From Streptomyces uncialis (lineage in GTDB: Bacteria; Actinomycetota; Actinomycetes; Streptomycetales; Streptomycetaceae): a stretch of 64,000 nucleotides of DNA. This document shows, in pieces, positions 1 through 9,294 of this stretch. Position 1 is the stretch's first letter. Each line of letters starts with the position of its first letter. The stretch lies in assembly GCF_036250755.1 (NCBI RefSeq), contig NZ_CP109583.1:558001-622000 (forward strand), read 5' to 3'. Under the pieces are notes generated by a model, which worked only from the letters and a program-made list of their open reading frames with translations, was not told the DNA's origin and ran no database searches. Made by a program: the position numbers and the translations under genes.

Positions 1-1110
1 TCGGAAGGTGGCGCACGTCCGGGGCGGGTGCCACAAGTCTCGCGTGCGTCACGTCGTCGGAGCATTCCGTGGGCCCGTACGCGTTCAGCAGTCCGACCGT
101 CGGGAAGGCGGCGAGCCAGCGGCGCGCCAGCGCCGGCGGCAGCTCCTCACCGGTGGCGATCATCCAGCGGAGTCCGGCGAGGGTCTTCCATTCGGGCTGG
201 GCCGGGCCGACGGATGCCGTACGGGTGTCCCGGGCGTCCAACAGGAATCGGATCAGAGTGGGCACGACCTCCAGGACGGTGGTGCCCCGGCGCACGACGG
301 ACGTCAGCAGCGCCGCGCCGTCCTGGGCCTCGTCGTCGGTGTAGATCTGCACGACGCCACCGGTCAGAAGCGGGGCGAGCATCTGCCAGACGGAGATGTC
401 GAAACCGAGTGGAGCGGTCTGGGCCAGTCGGTCCTCCGCGCCCAGCCCGAGGTCATGGACCTTCGCCCACAGGTGGTTGAGCATGCCCTGGTGCTCGACC
501 AGCGCGCCTTTGGGGCGGCCGGTGGAACCCGAGGTGTAGAGGACGTAGCGGATCTCGTCGGGGGCCGGGGGCAGGGGACGCCCCGTGGGGACGGCGGATT
601 CCTCGTCGAGGGTGAACCGCAGTGTGGGGCAGCCCGCCGCCTCGGCTCCCTTGACCAGCGACTCCCGGGCTTCGGGCCTGCCGGTGGTGATCAGGCAGCT
701 CGCCGCGCTGTCGGCGAGGACGTCCTCGACGCGGGCGGACGGCCACCCGGCATCCACCGGGAGGTAGACCGCGCCCAGGATTTCCAGGGCCAGGAAGGCG
801 GTCACGACCTCGCTGCCGCGCTCGCCGCCGACGGCGACCACCTGGCCGGGGCCGACGCCCCGGGCGGCGAGTGCCGACGCGGCCCGCCGGGCCTCGTCCG
901 CGAGTTCGCCGTAGCCGACGGTGCGTCCGGCTTCCTCCACGGCGGGTCGCCCCGGGGTCCGTTCCGCGTGGCGTTCGACGTGGGTGACCACCGCGTCGCG
1001 GAGGTCGTAGGGCTCGGTTCTGGACAGGGCGACCGCGCTCGCGGCCTTCCGGTGGGCCTCCGTGAGTGGAAGCGGCGGGAATACGGCGGGCACGAGCGAG
1101 GGGGTGTCAC
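1..1110 (-). CDS. Stand-alone NRPS adenylation domain (partial, 3' end outside window)
   Basis: Amino-acid-activating AMP-binding domain: it forms an aminoacyl-adenylate and normally loads a carrier protein. The A3 core YTSGSTGRPKG, the A4 region FDISVWQ and the A5 motif NAYGPTE are all present, so 370 codons of the N-terminal subdomain are visible. Aligned to GrsA, the pocket reads D-I-W-E-I-T-A-D-D, unusually acidic; I infer a polar or basic substrate. The GTG start directly follows the TGA of the upstream methyltransferase, implying translational coupling. No condensation domain precedes it. Whether a carrier or thioesterase domain follows is outside the window. Family certain, substrate not. 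Confidence 0.9.
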
Positions 1111-1923
1111 TCACCGTCGCTCCCTCTTCTCGGCGATCACCTGGAGGTATTCCACAGGTAGACCGGTCCCCCGGCTGTCGGTGGTGACGAAGCGCTCGGT
1201 CATCTCGACCAGCTCGGCGCGCAGTTCGTGCCACCGGCCCGGAGGGGAGATGGTGTTGCGGGCGGCGATGCACGGGCCGAAGCAGGATTCGAAGAAGGCG
1301 ATCAGCCCCTCGGCGTCGAATGCGTACCACAGCGCGCGACGCTCCGTCGTGAGCTCGAACGAGTCCCCGAACAGCTCTCGTTGGTACTCCTCGTCACCCC
1401 AGAGCATGGGCTGTCCCTGGTTTCCCGTGGGCGAGGGAAAGTACGAGGACAGGATCTCCTGGAAGTGCGCCGTCCAACTGCGGCTGGTCCAGTTGCACAT
1501 GCCGATACGCCCACCGGGACGGCAGACACGTGCCATCTCGCCCGCCGCGGCGGCGTGATGCGGGGCGAACTGCACACCGTAGGTCGAGGTCACGAGGTCG
1601 AACGAGTCGTCGCCGAAGGGAAGCTCCTCGGCATCGCCGCGGTGAAGGTCGATCTGGACGCCCGCCCGCTCGGCTCGCTCAAGGGCGTCCGGGAAGAACT
1701 CGTCGGTCAGATCGAGGCCCTGGACGAGTGAACCGCGACGCGCGGACAGAAGGGCCACGTTGCCGTTTCCGGTCGCCACGTCGAGGTGCAGCGTGCCGGG
1801 CTCCGGGGCGAGACGGTCGATCAGATCGACTGCTCCGGGCCTGAGGAGGTCGGCGACATGCCGGTACTCGCCGTACGACCACATGGTGCGGTTGACCTCA
1901 CGGATGTCCTGATGCGTGGGCAT
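1111..1923 (-). CDS. Class I SAM-dependent methyltransferase
   Basis: 270-residue UbiE/Methyltransf_11-type small-molecule methyltransferase. The SAM-binding motif I is LDVATGNGN near residue 48, with an acidic post-I region (GLDLTDEFF) and a later FDLVTSTYG motif. It starts 15 nt after the SbnB-like gene and abuts the adenylation-domain gene, so it belongs to the same operon. It probably methylates the diaminopropionate-derived product or an intermediate. N- versus O-methylation cannot be read from sequence. Confidence 0.85.
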   Translation of the reverse strand: MPTHQDIREVNRTMWSYGEYRHVADLLRPGAVDLIDRLAPEPGTLHLDVATGNGNVALLSARRGSLVQGLDLTDEFFPDALERAERAGVQIDLHRGDAEELPFGDDSFDLVTSTYGVQFAPHHAAAAGEMARVCRPGGRIGMCNWTSRSWTAHFQEILSSYFPSPTGNQGQPMLWGDEEYQRELFGDSFELTTERRALWYAFDAEGLIAFFESCFGPCIAARNTISPPGRWHELRAELVEMTERFVTTDSRGTGLPVEYLQVIAEKRERR

Positions 1924-1938
1924 GGTGTCTCTTCTCTC

Positions 1939-3009
1939 TCAGAGGCTGAGCAGGCTGCCGATGTCGCGGGCCTCGGCCTGGGCACGGACTCGGTCGGCGA
2001 CGGCCACGTCCAGGATCGACATGCCGAACGGGTTGGTGACGATGACGTCGTTCTGGCCGCGCCGACCGGGATGGCGGCCGGCCACGATGTCGGCAAGTGA
2101 AGCGTCCACTCTCCGCGCGCCCGGCAGGGGAGTCACTCCGGGCCGCGGCAGGCCGTCGGGCCCGAGCAGGCTGCCCGCGCGGTGCATGCGGCCGAGGAGG
2201 CGTCGTGGGTCGTCGGACACCAGGCCCCAGTCGTCGACGACCACGAGATCGGCGCTCGACACCGCCTCCTGGGTGAGGTCGTCGAGAGAGACATGGGCGA
2301 TCAGCGCGCCCGCTTTCAGCCAGTCGGGCTCGATGTAACCCTCCGTGACCGTGGTGACCGGAACAACCAGGTCGGCGTCGGCGACGCACTCCCGCGGTCC
2401 TGCGGCTGCCTTCAACGCCAGGCGCTCCCCGCCGGGCAGCCCGGCGACGAACGCCAGCAGGCTCTCCGCGCGGCCCGGTGTGATGTCGTACGCGATGACC
2501 TCGCCGAGCGTCGGCACACTCGCCAGCAGGAGCGTCGCGTGGGCCTGCGCCAACGTGCCACAGCCGATGAGCGCGAGGGTCCGGGGTACCTCGACGGCGA
2601 GGTGTCGCGCCGCGAGGGCGGTCACCGCCGCAGTGCGCATGGCGCTGATGTAGGCGGCCTCCATCAGGGCGACGGGCCGGGCCGTGTCCACGTCGAGCAG
2701 CAGCGTGAACCCTTGGGACCGGGGAATGCCCCGGTCGGGGTTGGCGACACTCGCATTGATCGTCTTCAGGCCGATCACCGGCCCGGACTCCCTGATGAGC
2801 GCGCCCGGCATGGCCAGGCATCGGGCGGCGGCGCCGCCCGATGTCGTCCAGCCCAGATACGCCTCTTCCGGGAGGACCGACCTGCCCTCGCTGTGCAGCA
2901 CCAGCGCCTCGGCGACGGCGTCGACGATATCGATCCGCCGGGTCGCCTCAATGACGTCCGCACGGGTCAGATAGCGAAAGGAACTCTCGGGGTAGCGCTC
3001 GAAATCCAC
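1939..3009 (-). CDS. SbnB-like dehydrogenase of L-2,3-diaminopropionate biosynthesis (ornithine cyclodeaminase family)
   Basis: 356-residue member of the ornithine cyclodeaminase/mu-crystallin family with a nucleotide-binding motif GCGTLAQAH. In staphyloferrin B, viomycin and zwittermicin pathways the SbnB-type enzyme oxidatively cleaves N-(1-amino-1-carboxyl-2-ethyl)-glutamate to L-Dap and 2-oxoglutarate using NAD. The SbnA-like partner two genes upstream makes this role more likely than ornithine cyclodeamination. I chose GTG at 3009 because AGGAGG lies 9 nt upstream; the frame stays open further upstream but without a better site. Confidence 0.85.
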   Translation of the reverse strand: MDFERYPESSFRYLTRADVIEATRRIDIVDAVAEALVLHSEGRSVLPEEAYLGWTTSGGAAARCLAMPGALIRESGPVIGLKTINASVANPDRGIPRSQGFTLLLDVDTARPVALMEAAYISAMRTAAVTALAARHLAVEVPRTLALIGCGTLAQAHATLLLASVPTLGEVIAYDITPGRAESLLAFVAGLPGGERLALKAAAGPRECVADADLVVPVTTVTEGYIEPDWLKAGALIAHVSLDDLTQEAVSSADLVVVDDWGLVSDDPRRLLGRMHRAGSLLGPDGLPRPGVTPLPGARRVDASLADIVAGRHPGRRGQNDVIVTNPFGMSILDVAVADRVRAQAEARDIGSLLSL

Positions 3010-3083
3010 GGGCGGAGACCTCCTGAGGTCTGAGGGTGGGACTCGGAACTCGCGGGGAAGACAGACACGGGGAGAGACCGGGG

Positions 3084-4376
3084 TCAGGAAACGGGCCCGA
3101 GGACGGATGCCTTCGCGGGCAATCGTCGGACCAGGGCGAGGACGGGAACCGCCGAGCTGAGAAGGAAGATCCCGGCCAGGAGCACCCACCCCGCCGTGCC
3201 GAGGGCGAGCACCACGCCGGTCATCAGGAGCGGTCCGGCCACGCGGTTGGCCATGGTGCGCCCCAGGTTGAACAGGACCAGGTAGGCGCTGCGCGCGTGC
3301 TCCGGGGCGAGTTCGTAGGAAAGCGTCCACGAAGCGCCCACCTGGAGCACCTCGCCGAAGGTGAGGAGGACGATGGATCCCGCCATGACGGCGACGGCCG
3401 TGCTCGGTTCCACGCCCGGGGCCAGCGAGAAGCCCGCACACGAGACCGCGAGCAGCCCGCCGGCGACGCCGTAGGAGACCCAGGAGCGTCGGGGCGTTCG
3501 ATAACAGGCGTTCAGTGGGTACTGCAAGGCGACACAGGCCACGGTGTTGACGGCGTAGAGAATCCCCACGTAGCGCTCGGGCACGTCCGTGCGCGTCACG
3601 AGCCACAGCGGGAAGGCCACGTTCAGCATCGGCGTCCACAGCGACAGCACCGCGTTGTACAGAGTGAATCCCAGCAGCTTCCAGTCCTTGAGCAGCAGCC
3701 CGACCCGGGGCTGGGTTCGCTGGGCGCCCTCGTCGCCACGCACACAGAGAAGGAGCAGCGCCACGGCCGCGTACGCTGCCGCGCCGCCGATCATCAGCCA
3801 GTCGAAGGAGGCCCGGTCCCCCCGTCCGAGCGCCACACTGGCGATCAGCCCCCCCGCGCTGATCCCCAGATTGACGATCGTGCGCTGCATGGCCATGACC
3901 CGGCTGCGGAGGTTCCTCTCGACGCGCGCGCCGACATAGGCCTGGACGAGGGGAGCCGACGACTGTTCCGTCACGGCGATGACGATCGCCACACACAGGA
4001 ATCCGCGCCACCCGTCGACCCAGAGGTATGCGAGCGTCGCCACCGAGCGAATCAGATCGACGCCCACCAGCACCCTGCGCGGCCCGAAACGCTCGGCGAG
4101 ACGGGCGACGGGCACTGCGGCGGGCATGGCGACCGCGCCCGCGATGGCCAGCCCCGCGCCCACCGAGTTGACGCTCAGCCCCACGATCCGCACGAAGTAG
4201 ATGGTCGAGGCGGCCAGGAACAGACCGGTCCCGGTCCACTCTATGAACGCCACCAATTGCAGTGACGGCAGGTAGTCGCTCCACTTGGCCCGCTCCTCGT
4301 GAGTGCCGGCACCGTCGGCGTGCGTGCCGACGCTTTCGCGGTGCGTGCCGGGACTCTCGCCGTGCTTGCCGGTCAT
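3084..4376 (-). CDS. MFS transporter, probable exporter of the cluster product
   Basis: 430-residue major facilitator with about 12 hydrophobic segments, resembling MFS_1/enterobactin-exporter-type drug permeases. The ATG overlaps the TGA of the SbnA-like gene (ATGA), so the two are translationally coupled. The N-terminus before the first membrane helix carries a 7-residue repeat ending in Gly-Thr-His (three copies at about residues 8-25), unusual for MFS proteins. Placement between the two L-Dap genes suggests export of, and self-protection from, the product. Substrate unknown. Confidence 0.85.
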   Translation of the reverse strand: MTGKHGESPGTHRESVGTHADGAGTHEERAKWSDYLPSLQLVAFIEWTGTGLFLAASTIYFVRIVGLSVNSVGAGLAIAGAVAMPAAVPVARLAERFGPRRVLVGVDLIRSVATLAYLWVDGWRGFLCVAIVIAVTEQSSAPLVQAYVGARVERNLRSRVMAMQRTIVNLGISAGGLIASVALGRGDRASFDWLMIGGAAAYAAVALLLLCVRGDEGAQRTQPRVGLLLKDWKLLGFTLYNAVLSLWTPMLNVAFPLWLVTRTDVPERYVGILYAVNTVACVALQYPLNACYRTPRRSWVSYGVAGGLLAVSCAGFSLAPGVEPSTAVAVMAGSIVLLTFGEVLQVGASWTLSYELAPEHARSAYLVLFNLGRTMANRVAGPLLMTGVVLALGTAGWVLLAGIFLLSSAVPVLALVRRLPAKASVLGPVS

Positions 4377-5401
4377 TTCCGCGCTGCCCCCCAGCCGAAG
4401 GCGACGCCGTCCGCGCGCAGACGATCGACAGCCTCGCTGACGTTCTCGTGAATACCCTGTTCCTTGATCCAGTCGTCGGAGTAGAAGGTGTCGAGATACT
4501 TGGCGCCGCCGTCGGCGGCGAGGCAGACGGGGAACCCGCCGGCGGCCTCCGTGGCGAGATCCGCCAGCAGCGCGCGGACGACACACCCCGTGGAGCCGCC
4601 GACAGTCACGTCGAGGTCCTCGCGCAGAATCCGGCAGACCGCGATGGCCTCGGCGTCGTCCACGTGCACCGCGTGGTCGTACGCGCCGTCCCGGAGGAAC
4701 GCGGAGCGGCGGCTGGCTCCTATTCCGGGAATGAGTCGACGTCCGGCGCTGCCGCCGATGGCGACGGAACCCGTGACGTCGACGGCGACACAGCGGACAT
4801 CGGGCCGGTGTTCACGCAGATGGGCAGCGATGCCGGCAAGGGTTCCCCCGGTCGACACCGGTGCGTACGCGGCGCTCAACTCCGGTCCCGCCTGGTCGGC
4901 GATCTCCGGTCCGGTGCTGTGCTCGTGCACCCGGGGGCTCGCCGGGTTCTCGTACTGGTTGGGCCAGCGGTACTCGGGGTGCTCGGCGAGGATGCGGCGC
5001 ACCGTGTCGAGTCTCCGTAAAAGGTAGCCGCCCTGTCCGTCGGGCTCGTCCACGACGATGACGCGCGCGCCTCGCTCCAGGAGTTCCCGCCTGGTCGAGT
5101 GGGGGGTCTTCAGGTCCACGACAGCCAGAAATACGCAGTCTATGGAGGGGAGAATGTGTGCCATGGCGAGACCGAGGTTTCCCGAGGTAGATTCGACGAC
5201 CACCGTGCCGGGTGCCAGGGGCGCTTGACGATGCAATTCCCGTAACAGGCCCACAGCCGTTCGGGCTTTGACCGATCCGGTGACCCCATGTTCTTCCATC
5301 TTGAGACCGAAGCGGGCCGTCCTGCCTCGCAGCGATAACGAGATCCGCCGTAGCGGGGTACGGCATAAGGCGTGGTCGAAGGCACGTTCAACCTGCAGCA
5401 T
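4373..5401 (-). CDS. SbnA-like PLP enzyme of L-2,3-diaminopropionate biosynthesis
   Basis: 342-residue fold-type II PLP enzyme of the cysteine synthase family. SbnA homologues join O-phospho-L-serine and L-glutamate to give the precursor cleaved by SbnB. Visible are the PLP-lysine motif TGSVKAR, the substrate loop ESTSGNLG and the phosphate-binding STGGT loop. The ATG at 5401 has GGGAAGG 5 nt upstream; an open extension to 5770 lacks homology and differs in composition, so I exclude it. First gene of a minus-strand operon of five visible genes. A cysteine synthase is the alternative, but pairing with SbnB argues against it. Confidence 0.87.
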   Translation of the reverse strand: MLQVERAFDHALCRTPLRRISLSLRGRTARFGLKMEEHGVTGSVKARTAVGLLRELHRQAPLAPGTVVVESTSGNLGLAMAHILPSIDCVFLAVVDLKTPHSTRRELLERGARVIVVDEPDGQGGYLLRRLDTVRRILAEHPEYRWPNQYENPASPRVHEHSTGPEIADQAGPELSAAYAPVSTGGTLAGIAAHLREHRPDVRCVAVDVTGSVAIGGSAGRRLIPGIGASRRSAFLRDGAYDHAVHVDDAEAIAVCRILREDLDVTVGGSTGCVVRALLADLATEAAGGFPVCLAADGGAKYLDTFYSDDWIKEQGIHENVSEAVDRLRADGVAFGWGAARK

Positions 5402-6036
5402 GGACACCTTCCCATGGGTTCCGTCGCACGAATGTCCGCACCGCGAAGGGACCCAGCAGATCATGTATCGACATGTACTCGACTGCAAGCATGTTTCGAG
5501 CCACGCCATTCGTCGCGTATCGACGACATCCGCAGGAAATAACGGGTGCGGCCCGTGCCCGGGTTCGCGCGAGTCGGCGAAAAGACGCTGGCCGGGAAGT
5601 TGGCCGGTCCAAATTTCGTCCTGTGGCTCGAGTTCCGGAAGTGCAATCCGGGACAACTTGAACTCCGGCGTACGGAAGAGCTGTGTGTAGCTGCGCATAC
5701 AGGAGTTTCGCAAGGTGCACGAGTTGCTAAAGGTCCTTGCGGCGCCGTGAGGCAGCCAGAAACGACGCATTCCTGTCCGCCCTCCCGAGCAGACCGTTGA
5801 ATTCTGTCCTTCCGAGCTCGCCCAATCCAGACGCCTCTCTACCGACTTCGGCGGGGGCTGACGTGAGGAACCTCCGTCTCACCTTGCCGGCGCGTCCGCA
5901 GCGATCGCACTGAACGGGTCCTGTGCTCGAGCGCCACGCAGAACCGGAACAGGACACCGCCCGCATAACCTGCGCGCGGTGATTACCACCAGCTTGAACT
6001 CCCGGCCACCCGGTCAGCGGATTCCCCGACAGGGGT
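5402..6036. promoter_or_regulatory. Non-coding region upstream of the L-Dap operon
   Basis: About 630 bases of lower GC than the flanking genes, without a convincing gene. A weak minus-strand promoter candidate is TTGCAG at 5488-5483 and CATGAT at 5465-5460, 17 bp apart and about 60 nt ahead of the SbnA-like start. The distal end (5983-6036) is the decayed 3' tail of the pseudogene next door. Confidence 0.35.
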
Positions 6037-6564
6037 TTAACCGCTCTCAGGCACGGTGAACGACTTCTCGGTCCCGGCCACCGTCATATGGACGTCGGTC
6101 GTGTAGGCATTGCCCTTGACACCGTAGACGGACGGAATCTCCCGGCTCAGATAGCCCTGGTTCCCGGTGAACCGGAAGCAGAACCTGTCCTGCCTGCCGC
6201 CAAGCGCCCACACCTCCAGCAGTCCCGGCGCACTGCCACAGGTGACGAGGGTGATGTTTCCGTCACCGCCCTTGAGCACGATGCCCTGCTCCTGAAGAAT
6301 CCTGGCGGCCCCGGGATAGGCGAAGTCTTCCACCGCGTACGGCATCGAAGCGTCCGCCCCGCTCTGCGGAGAGCCCGGCTGATCCGCGAACGCAGAACCC
6401 GACAGCATGGCGGGGGTGTCCAGGCGCTGCGGCGGGCAGGCGGACCTGCTGCGGGTGGCCTTCACCGCCGTGAGACCGCGTCCGGCGGCGTCCAAGCAGA
6501 CCGTCCACACCCGTGGCGTCACCCGCTCCCCGACCGCGGAAGGCTGCCCCGTGAACCGCCCCAT
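5983..6564 (-). pseudogene. Remnant of a Streptomyces exported-protein gene with premature stop
   Basis: The central part (MPYAVEDFAYPGA, then EIPSVYGVKGN) matches a small secreted protein family that I recall from many Streptomyces but cannot name. An Ala-rich signal-peptide end (AMLSGSAFA) precedes it, but the usual charged and hydrophobic start of the signal has been replaced by unrelated sequence. A TAA at 6039-6037 interrupts the frame, after which the family-like stretch TPVGESAD continues in the same frame to TAA at 5985. An ATG at 6564 with GGAGG upstream could still express a 175-residue truncated product, but not an exported one. Confidence 0.6.
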
Positions 6565-6884
6565 TTCCCGCCTCCACCGAAAGATCCGGAACCGAAGTGC
6601 CGACATCATCCGCCATCCCCCGCGCCCGCCGGGGCGATCGGCCACACCGTGCCGCGCCAAGATCCGGCACCGGGATCACGCCACCGCCCCACAACTGGTG
6701 GCCCCCCACTAGACGGGAGACGCCCGGGAGTCCGCCGCGCTGATCACGCCGCCCGGGCTGACTCGACTGGCGTGCGGGGTGTGGTCGGCGGGGCCGGTGT
6801 GTGCCGAACGAGGACCCTGAACGGCCTCGTTGCGTGCCGAGGCCGGCCATCCGCATCGCAGGCGGCGGTCCCGGTTCGGTCCGC

Positions 6885-8345
6885 TCATTTCTCCGGCGGC
6901 GGGGGTGTTCGCTCCGCAGGCGCGCCTCCTGTGAAGGTCCGGCCGCCGCGTCGTGGGAGCCCGCCGGGCCCGCTGTGCTCGTCGAGTGTCAGGCAGGCGA
7001 GGTGGAGTTCCGCGCGGGTGGCCGGTGAGGTCAGGTCGGCGGCGAGGCGTTCGGTGATCTCCTCGAGCCAGCGGTTCAGGGTGGTGCGGTGAAGCCCGAG
7101 GGCGTCGGCTGCCGGGGCGGTGTGGCCGAGGTGCTGCAGCCAGACGCGGAGGGCGATCCGCAGGGGCGGAGCGTCCAGGGGCGCGAGGAGGGTGGTGGCC
7201 CATCGGTGCGCGGTCGGTTCGTCGGTCAGGGCGACGGGGAGCGGTGCACGGCTGCTGGGGTCGCGGGTGGGGGGCGGGTCCGCCGTGGCAGCGGCATCGG
7301 GGGTGGGAGTGGGGGTTCTGAGGGCGAGGAGGAGCTGGGCCCGGGTGGTGGCGGAGTCCAGGGGTGTGTGGAGGAGGTGGGCGGTGGTGCGCAGGCGGGT
7401 GCGGACGGTGGCGCGGGAGACGCCGAGGATGTGTGCGGTGGTGCCGATGGAGGCGGTGCGGAGCCAGATGTTCAGCAGGCGGCGGGCGGTCGTGTCGAGG
7501 GGGTGGAGCAGGGTGCGGGCCCAGGCGGTGAGCCGGTCGGGTGGGATGAGGCGTAGCAGGGCGCGGTCGCCGAGGCCGGTGACGGGGGCGAGGCGGTGGC
7601 CGGGGGTCGCGGCGGTTTGTGCTTGTCCGGCTTCGTCCCAGGCAGTGGTGATCATGTCGAGGGCGCAGGGGTCGGCGACGCCGCCGAGGAGGTGGTGGCG
7701 TTCGGCCGCGCGGGCGATGAGGCGCAGGACACGGCCGTTGTCGGCGGCCGGATGGAGGGCGATGACGGTGAGTTCGCCGCCTTGGAGGGTGAGCAGGGTG
7801 TGTTCGCCGTTGTCCGGCGCGGTGGGCTGGAGGGCGCGGCGCAGAGCGTGGTGGGCGCGCTGGGGGTCGGGGCCGGTGAGGCGGTAGACGGTGGCGGTGG
7901 GGGCGAGGGTGCCGAGGATGGTGTGGGCGAGGGTCGTTTCTCCGCGCAGGAGGAGGCGGACGGCGGCGGTGTGGAGGCGGATCTCGGCGGGTCTGAGGTC
8001 CAGGGTGCGGCGGGCGCGGACGTCGAGGAGGCCGGTGGTGGCGGTGGCCACGAGGTCGGCGCGGCGGCTGGAGGTGTCGGTGCCGGGGCACAGGACCAGG
8101 GCGGCTCCGGCAGCCGGGTGGACGGTGACGGGGGTGGTTTCCCCGGCGTCGGTGGCGGGTGGGGCGGCTGCGGCGCGGATCCCGTCCTCGGCGGCGTCGG
8201 GCGGGGTGCTGTAGATCGCGCCGGCGATGGGGTCGGCCAGCACGGCCCAGCCGTTGATGGTGTGGGCTGCTTCGGCGATGAGCTGGGCGCCGGAGCGGGC
8301 GGCCGCGGCGATGAGCCGCCGGATCACCACAGCGTCGCTGTCCAT
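6885..8345 (-). CDS. PucR/CdaR-type transcriptional regulator with duplicated HTH block
   Basis: 486-residue regulator. The N-terminal 200 residues form a GAF/PucR-like sensory region without a recognisable ligand motif. The C-terminal half has two copies of a block of about 66 residues (277-342 and 383-452). Each begins with LL-PLD, carries a helix-turn-helix of the HTH_30 type (LGVSRATVRTRL and LGLHRTTLNRWL) and ends in TRA-L-LA. A Pro/Thr-rich linker joins the copies. The start is uncertain: ATG at 8345 and ATG at 8381 both lack a clear ribosome site. Target unknown. Confidence 0.75.
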   Translation of the reverse strand: MDSDAVVIRRLIAAAARSGAQLIAEAAHTINGWAVLADPIAGAIYSTPPDAAEDGIRAAAAPPATDAGETTPVTVHPAAGAALVLCPGTDTSSRRADLVATATTGLLDVRARRTLDLRPAEIRLHTAAVRLLLRGETTLAHTILGTLAPTATVYRLTGPDPQRAHHALRRALQPTAPDNGEHTLLTLQGGELTVIALHPAADNGRVLRLIARAAERHHLLGGVADPCALDMITTAWDEAGQAQTAATPGHRLAPVTGLGDRALLRLIPPDRLTAWARTLLHPLDTTARRLLNIWLRTASIGTTAHILGVSRATVRTRLRTTAHLLHTPLDSATTRAQLLLALRTPTPTPDAAATADPPPTRDPSSRAPLPVALTDEPTAHRWATTLLAPLDAPPLRIALRVWLQHLGHTAPAADALGLHRTTLNRWLEEITERLAADLTSPATRAELHLACLTLDEHSGPGGLPRRGGRTFTGGAPAERTPPPPEK

Positions 8346-8482
8346 GACGACCAGCGTTGGGCAGGTGCTGCCGCGGCGCATCCGCAGGGGTGAACGGCCG
8401 GTCGCGGTGTCGGTGGTTGGCGCTGTGCGGTTCTCCGGCCGGGTGGGCAAGGGGGCGGGAGTGCGGGAAGGGGGTGGTGGTC

Positions 8483-9283
8483 CTAGGGGATGCGGGCGAC
8501 GGCTCCCCAGCCGGCGCGGATGGCGGTGGTCCCGGTGGTGGCGTCCGGCCGCCAGTTCGGCCAGGACACCAGTCCCGGGGCGACCAGTTCCAGGCCCTGG
8601 AAGAAGCGCCCGATCTGCTGGGGCGTGCGGAGGATGTAGGGGATGGCGCCGGTCGCGTTGTAGGCGTCCTGGGCGGCCCGGTGCTCGGGGCCGTCGGCGT
8701 CGCAGTGGCTCAGGGCGAGGTAGCTGCCCGGCGGCAGCCGCCGTACGATCCGCTCGATCAGGTCGAGTGCCTCGTCGAAGTCTTCGATGTGGCCGAGGAC
8801 ATCCGCGCAGACCAGGGCGACGGGCCGGGACAGGTCCAGGGTGTCCGCCGCTCCGGCGAGCACGGTGTCGGTGTCGCGCATGTCCGCTTCGACGTAGGCG
8901 GTGGCCCCTTCGGGGGTACTGGTCAGCAGCGCGCCGACGTGAACGAGGACCTGCGGGTCGTGGTCGACGTAGACGATCCGGGCGTCCGGGGCGATCCGCT
9001 GGGCCACCTCGTGGGTGTTGTTGACCGTCGGGAGTCCGGATCCGAGGTCGAGGAACTGGCGGATGCCGGCCTCGGCGGCGAGGTAGGTGATCATGCGGCG
9101 CAGGAACGCCCGGGACTCCTGCGCCCACTGCCGGGCCTGGGGAAGGGCGGCTTCGTAGGCGAGGCCGGCAGCCTGATCCGCCGGGTAGTGGTCCTTCCCG
9201 CCGAGCCAGTAGTTCCACACGCGGGCGGAGTGGGCGACGGAGGTGTCGATGCGCGGGCGCTGGGCGGGCTGGTCGTCGGTCAT
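8483..9283 (-). CDS. DUF574 SAM-dependent methyltransferase
   Basis: 266 residues of the actinobacterial Methyltransf_19 (DUF574) family. The hallmark N-terminus is IDTSVAHSARVWNYWLGGKD, and the SAM motif is FLDLGSGLPT. Members occur in large paralogous sets in Streptomyces and usually sit beside DUF5753 HTH regulators, as here (11-nt gap). Substrates are unknown. The start is ATG at 9283, with an in-frame GTG directly ahead. Confidence 0.85.
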   Translation of the reverse strand: MTDDQPAQRPRIDTSVAHSARVWNYWLGGKDHYPADQAAGLAYEAALPQARQWAQESRAFLRRMITYLAAEAGIRQFLDLGSGLPTVNNTHEVAQRIAPDARIVYVDHDPQVLVHVGALLTSTPEGATAYVEADMRDTDTVLAGAADTLDLSRPVALVCADVLGHIEDFDEALDLIERIVRRLPPGSYLALSHCDADGPEHRAAQDAYNATGAIPYILRTPQQIGRFFQGLELVAPGLVSWPNWRPDATTGTTAIRAGWGAVARIP

Positions 9284-9294
9284 CACTGTTCCTC

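Noticed and set aside
8..1558. Long plus-strand frame of 516 codons
   Set aside because: Antisense to the adenylation domain and methyltransferase, which have clear motifs; its product is Arg/Gly-rich without a domain.
3010..4584. Possible N-terminal extension of the SbnB-like protein over the MFS gene
   Set aside because: Runs in a shifted frame across the MFS gene; GTG at 3009 has AGGAGG at good spacing.
6709..8091. 460-codon minus-strand frame rich in Arg, Pro and His
   Set aside because: Composition is typical of a shifted frame over high-GC coding DNA; the PucR regulator occupies the same strand.
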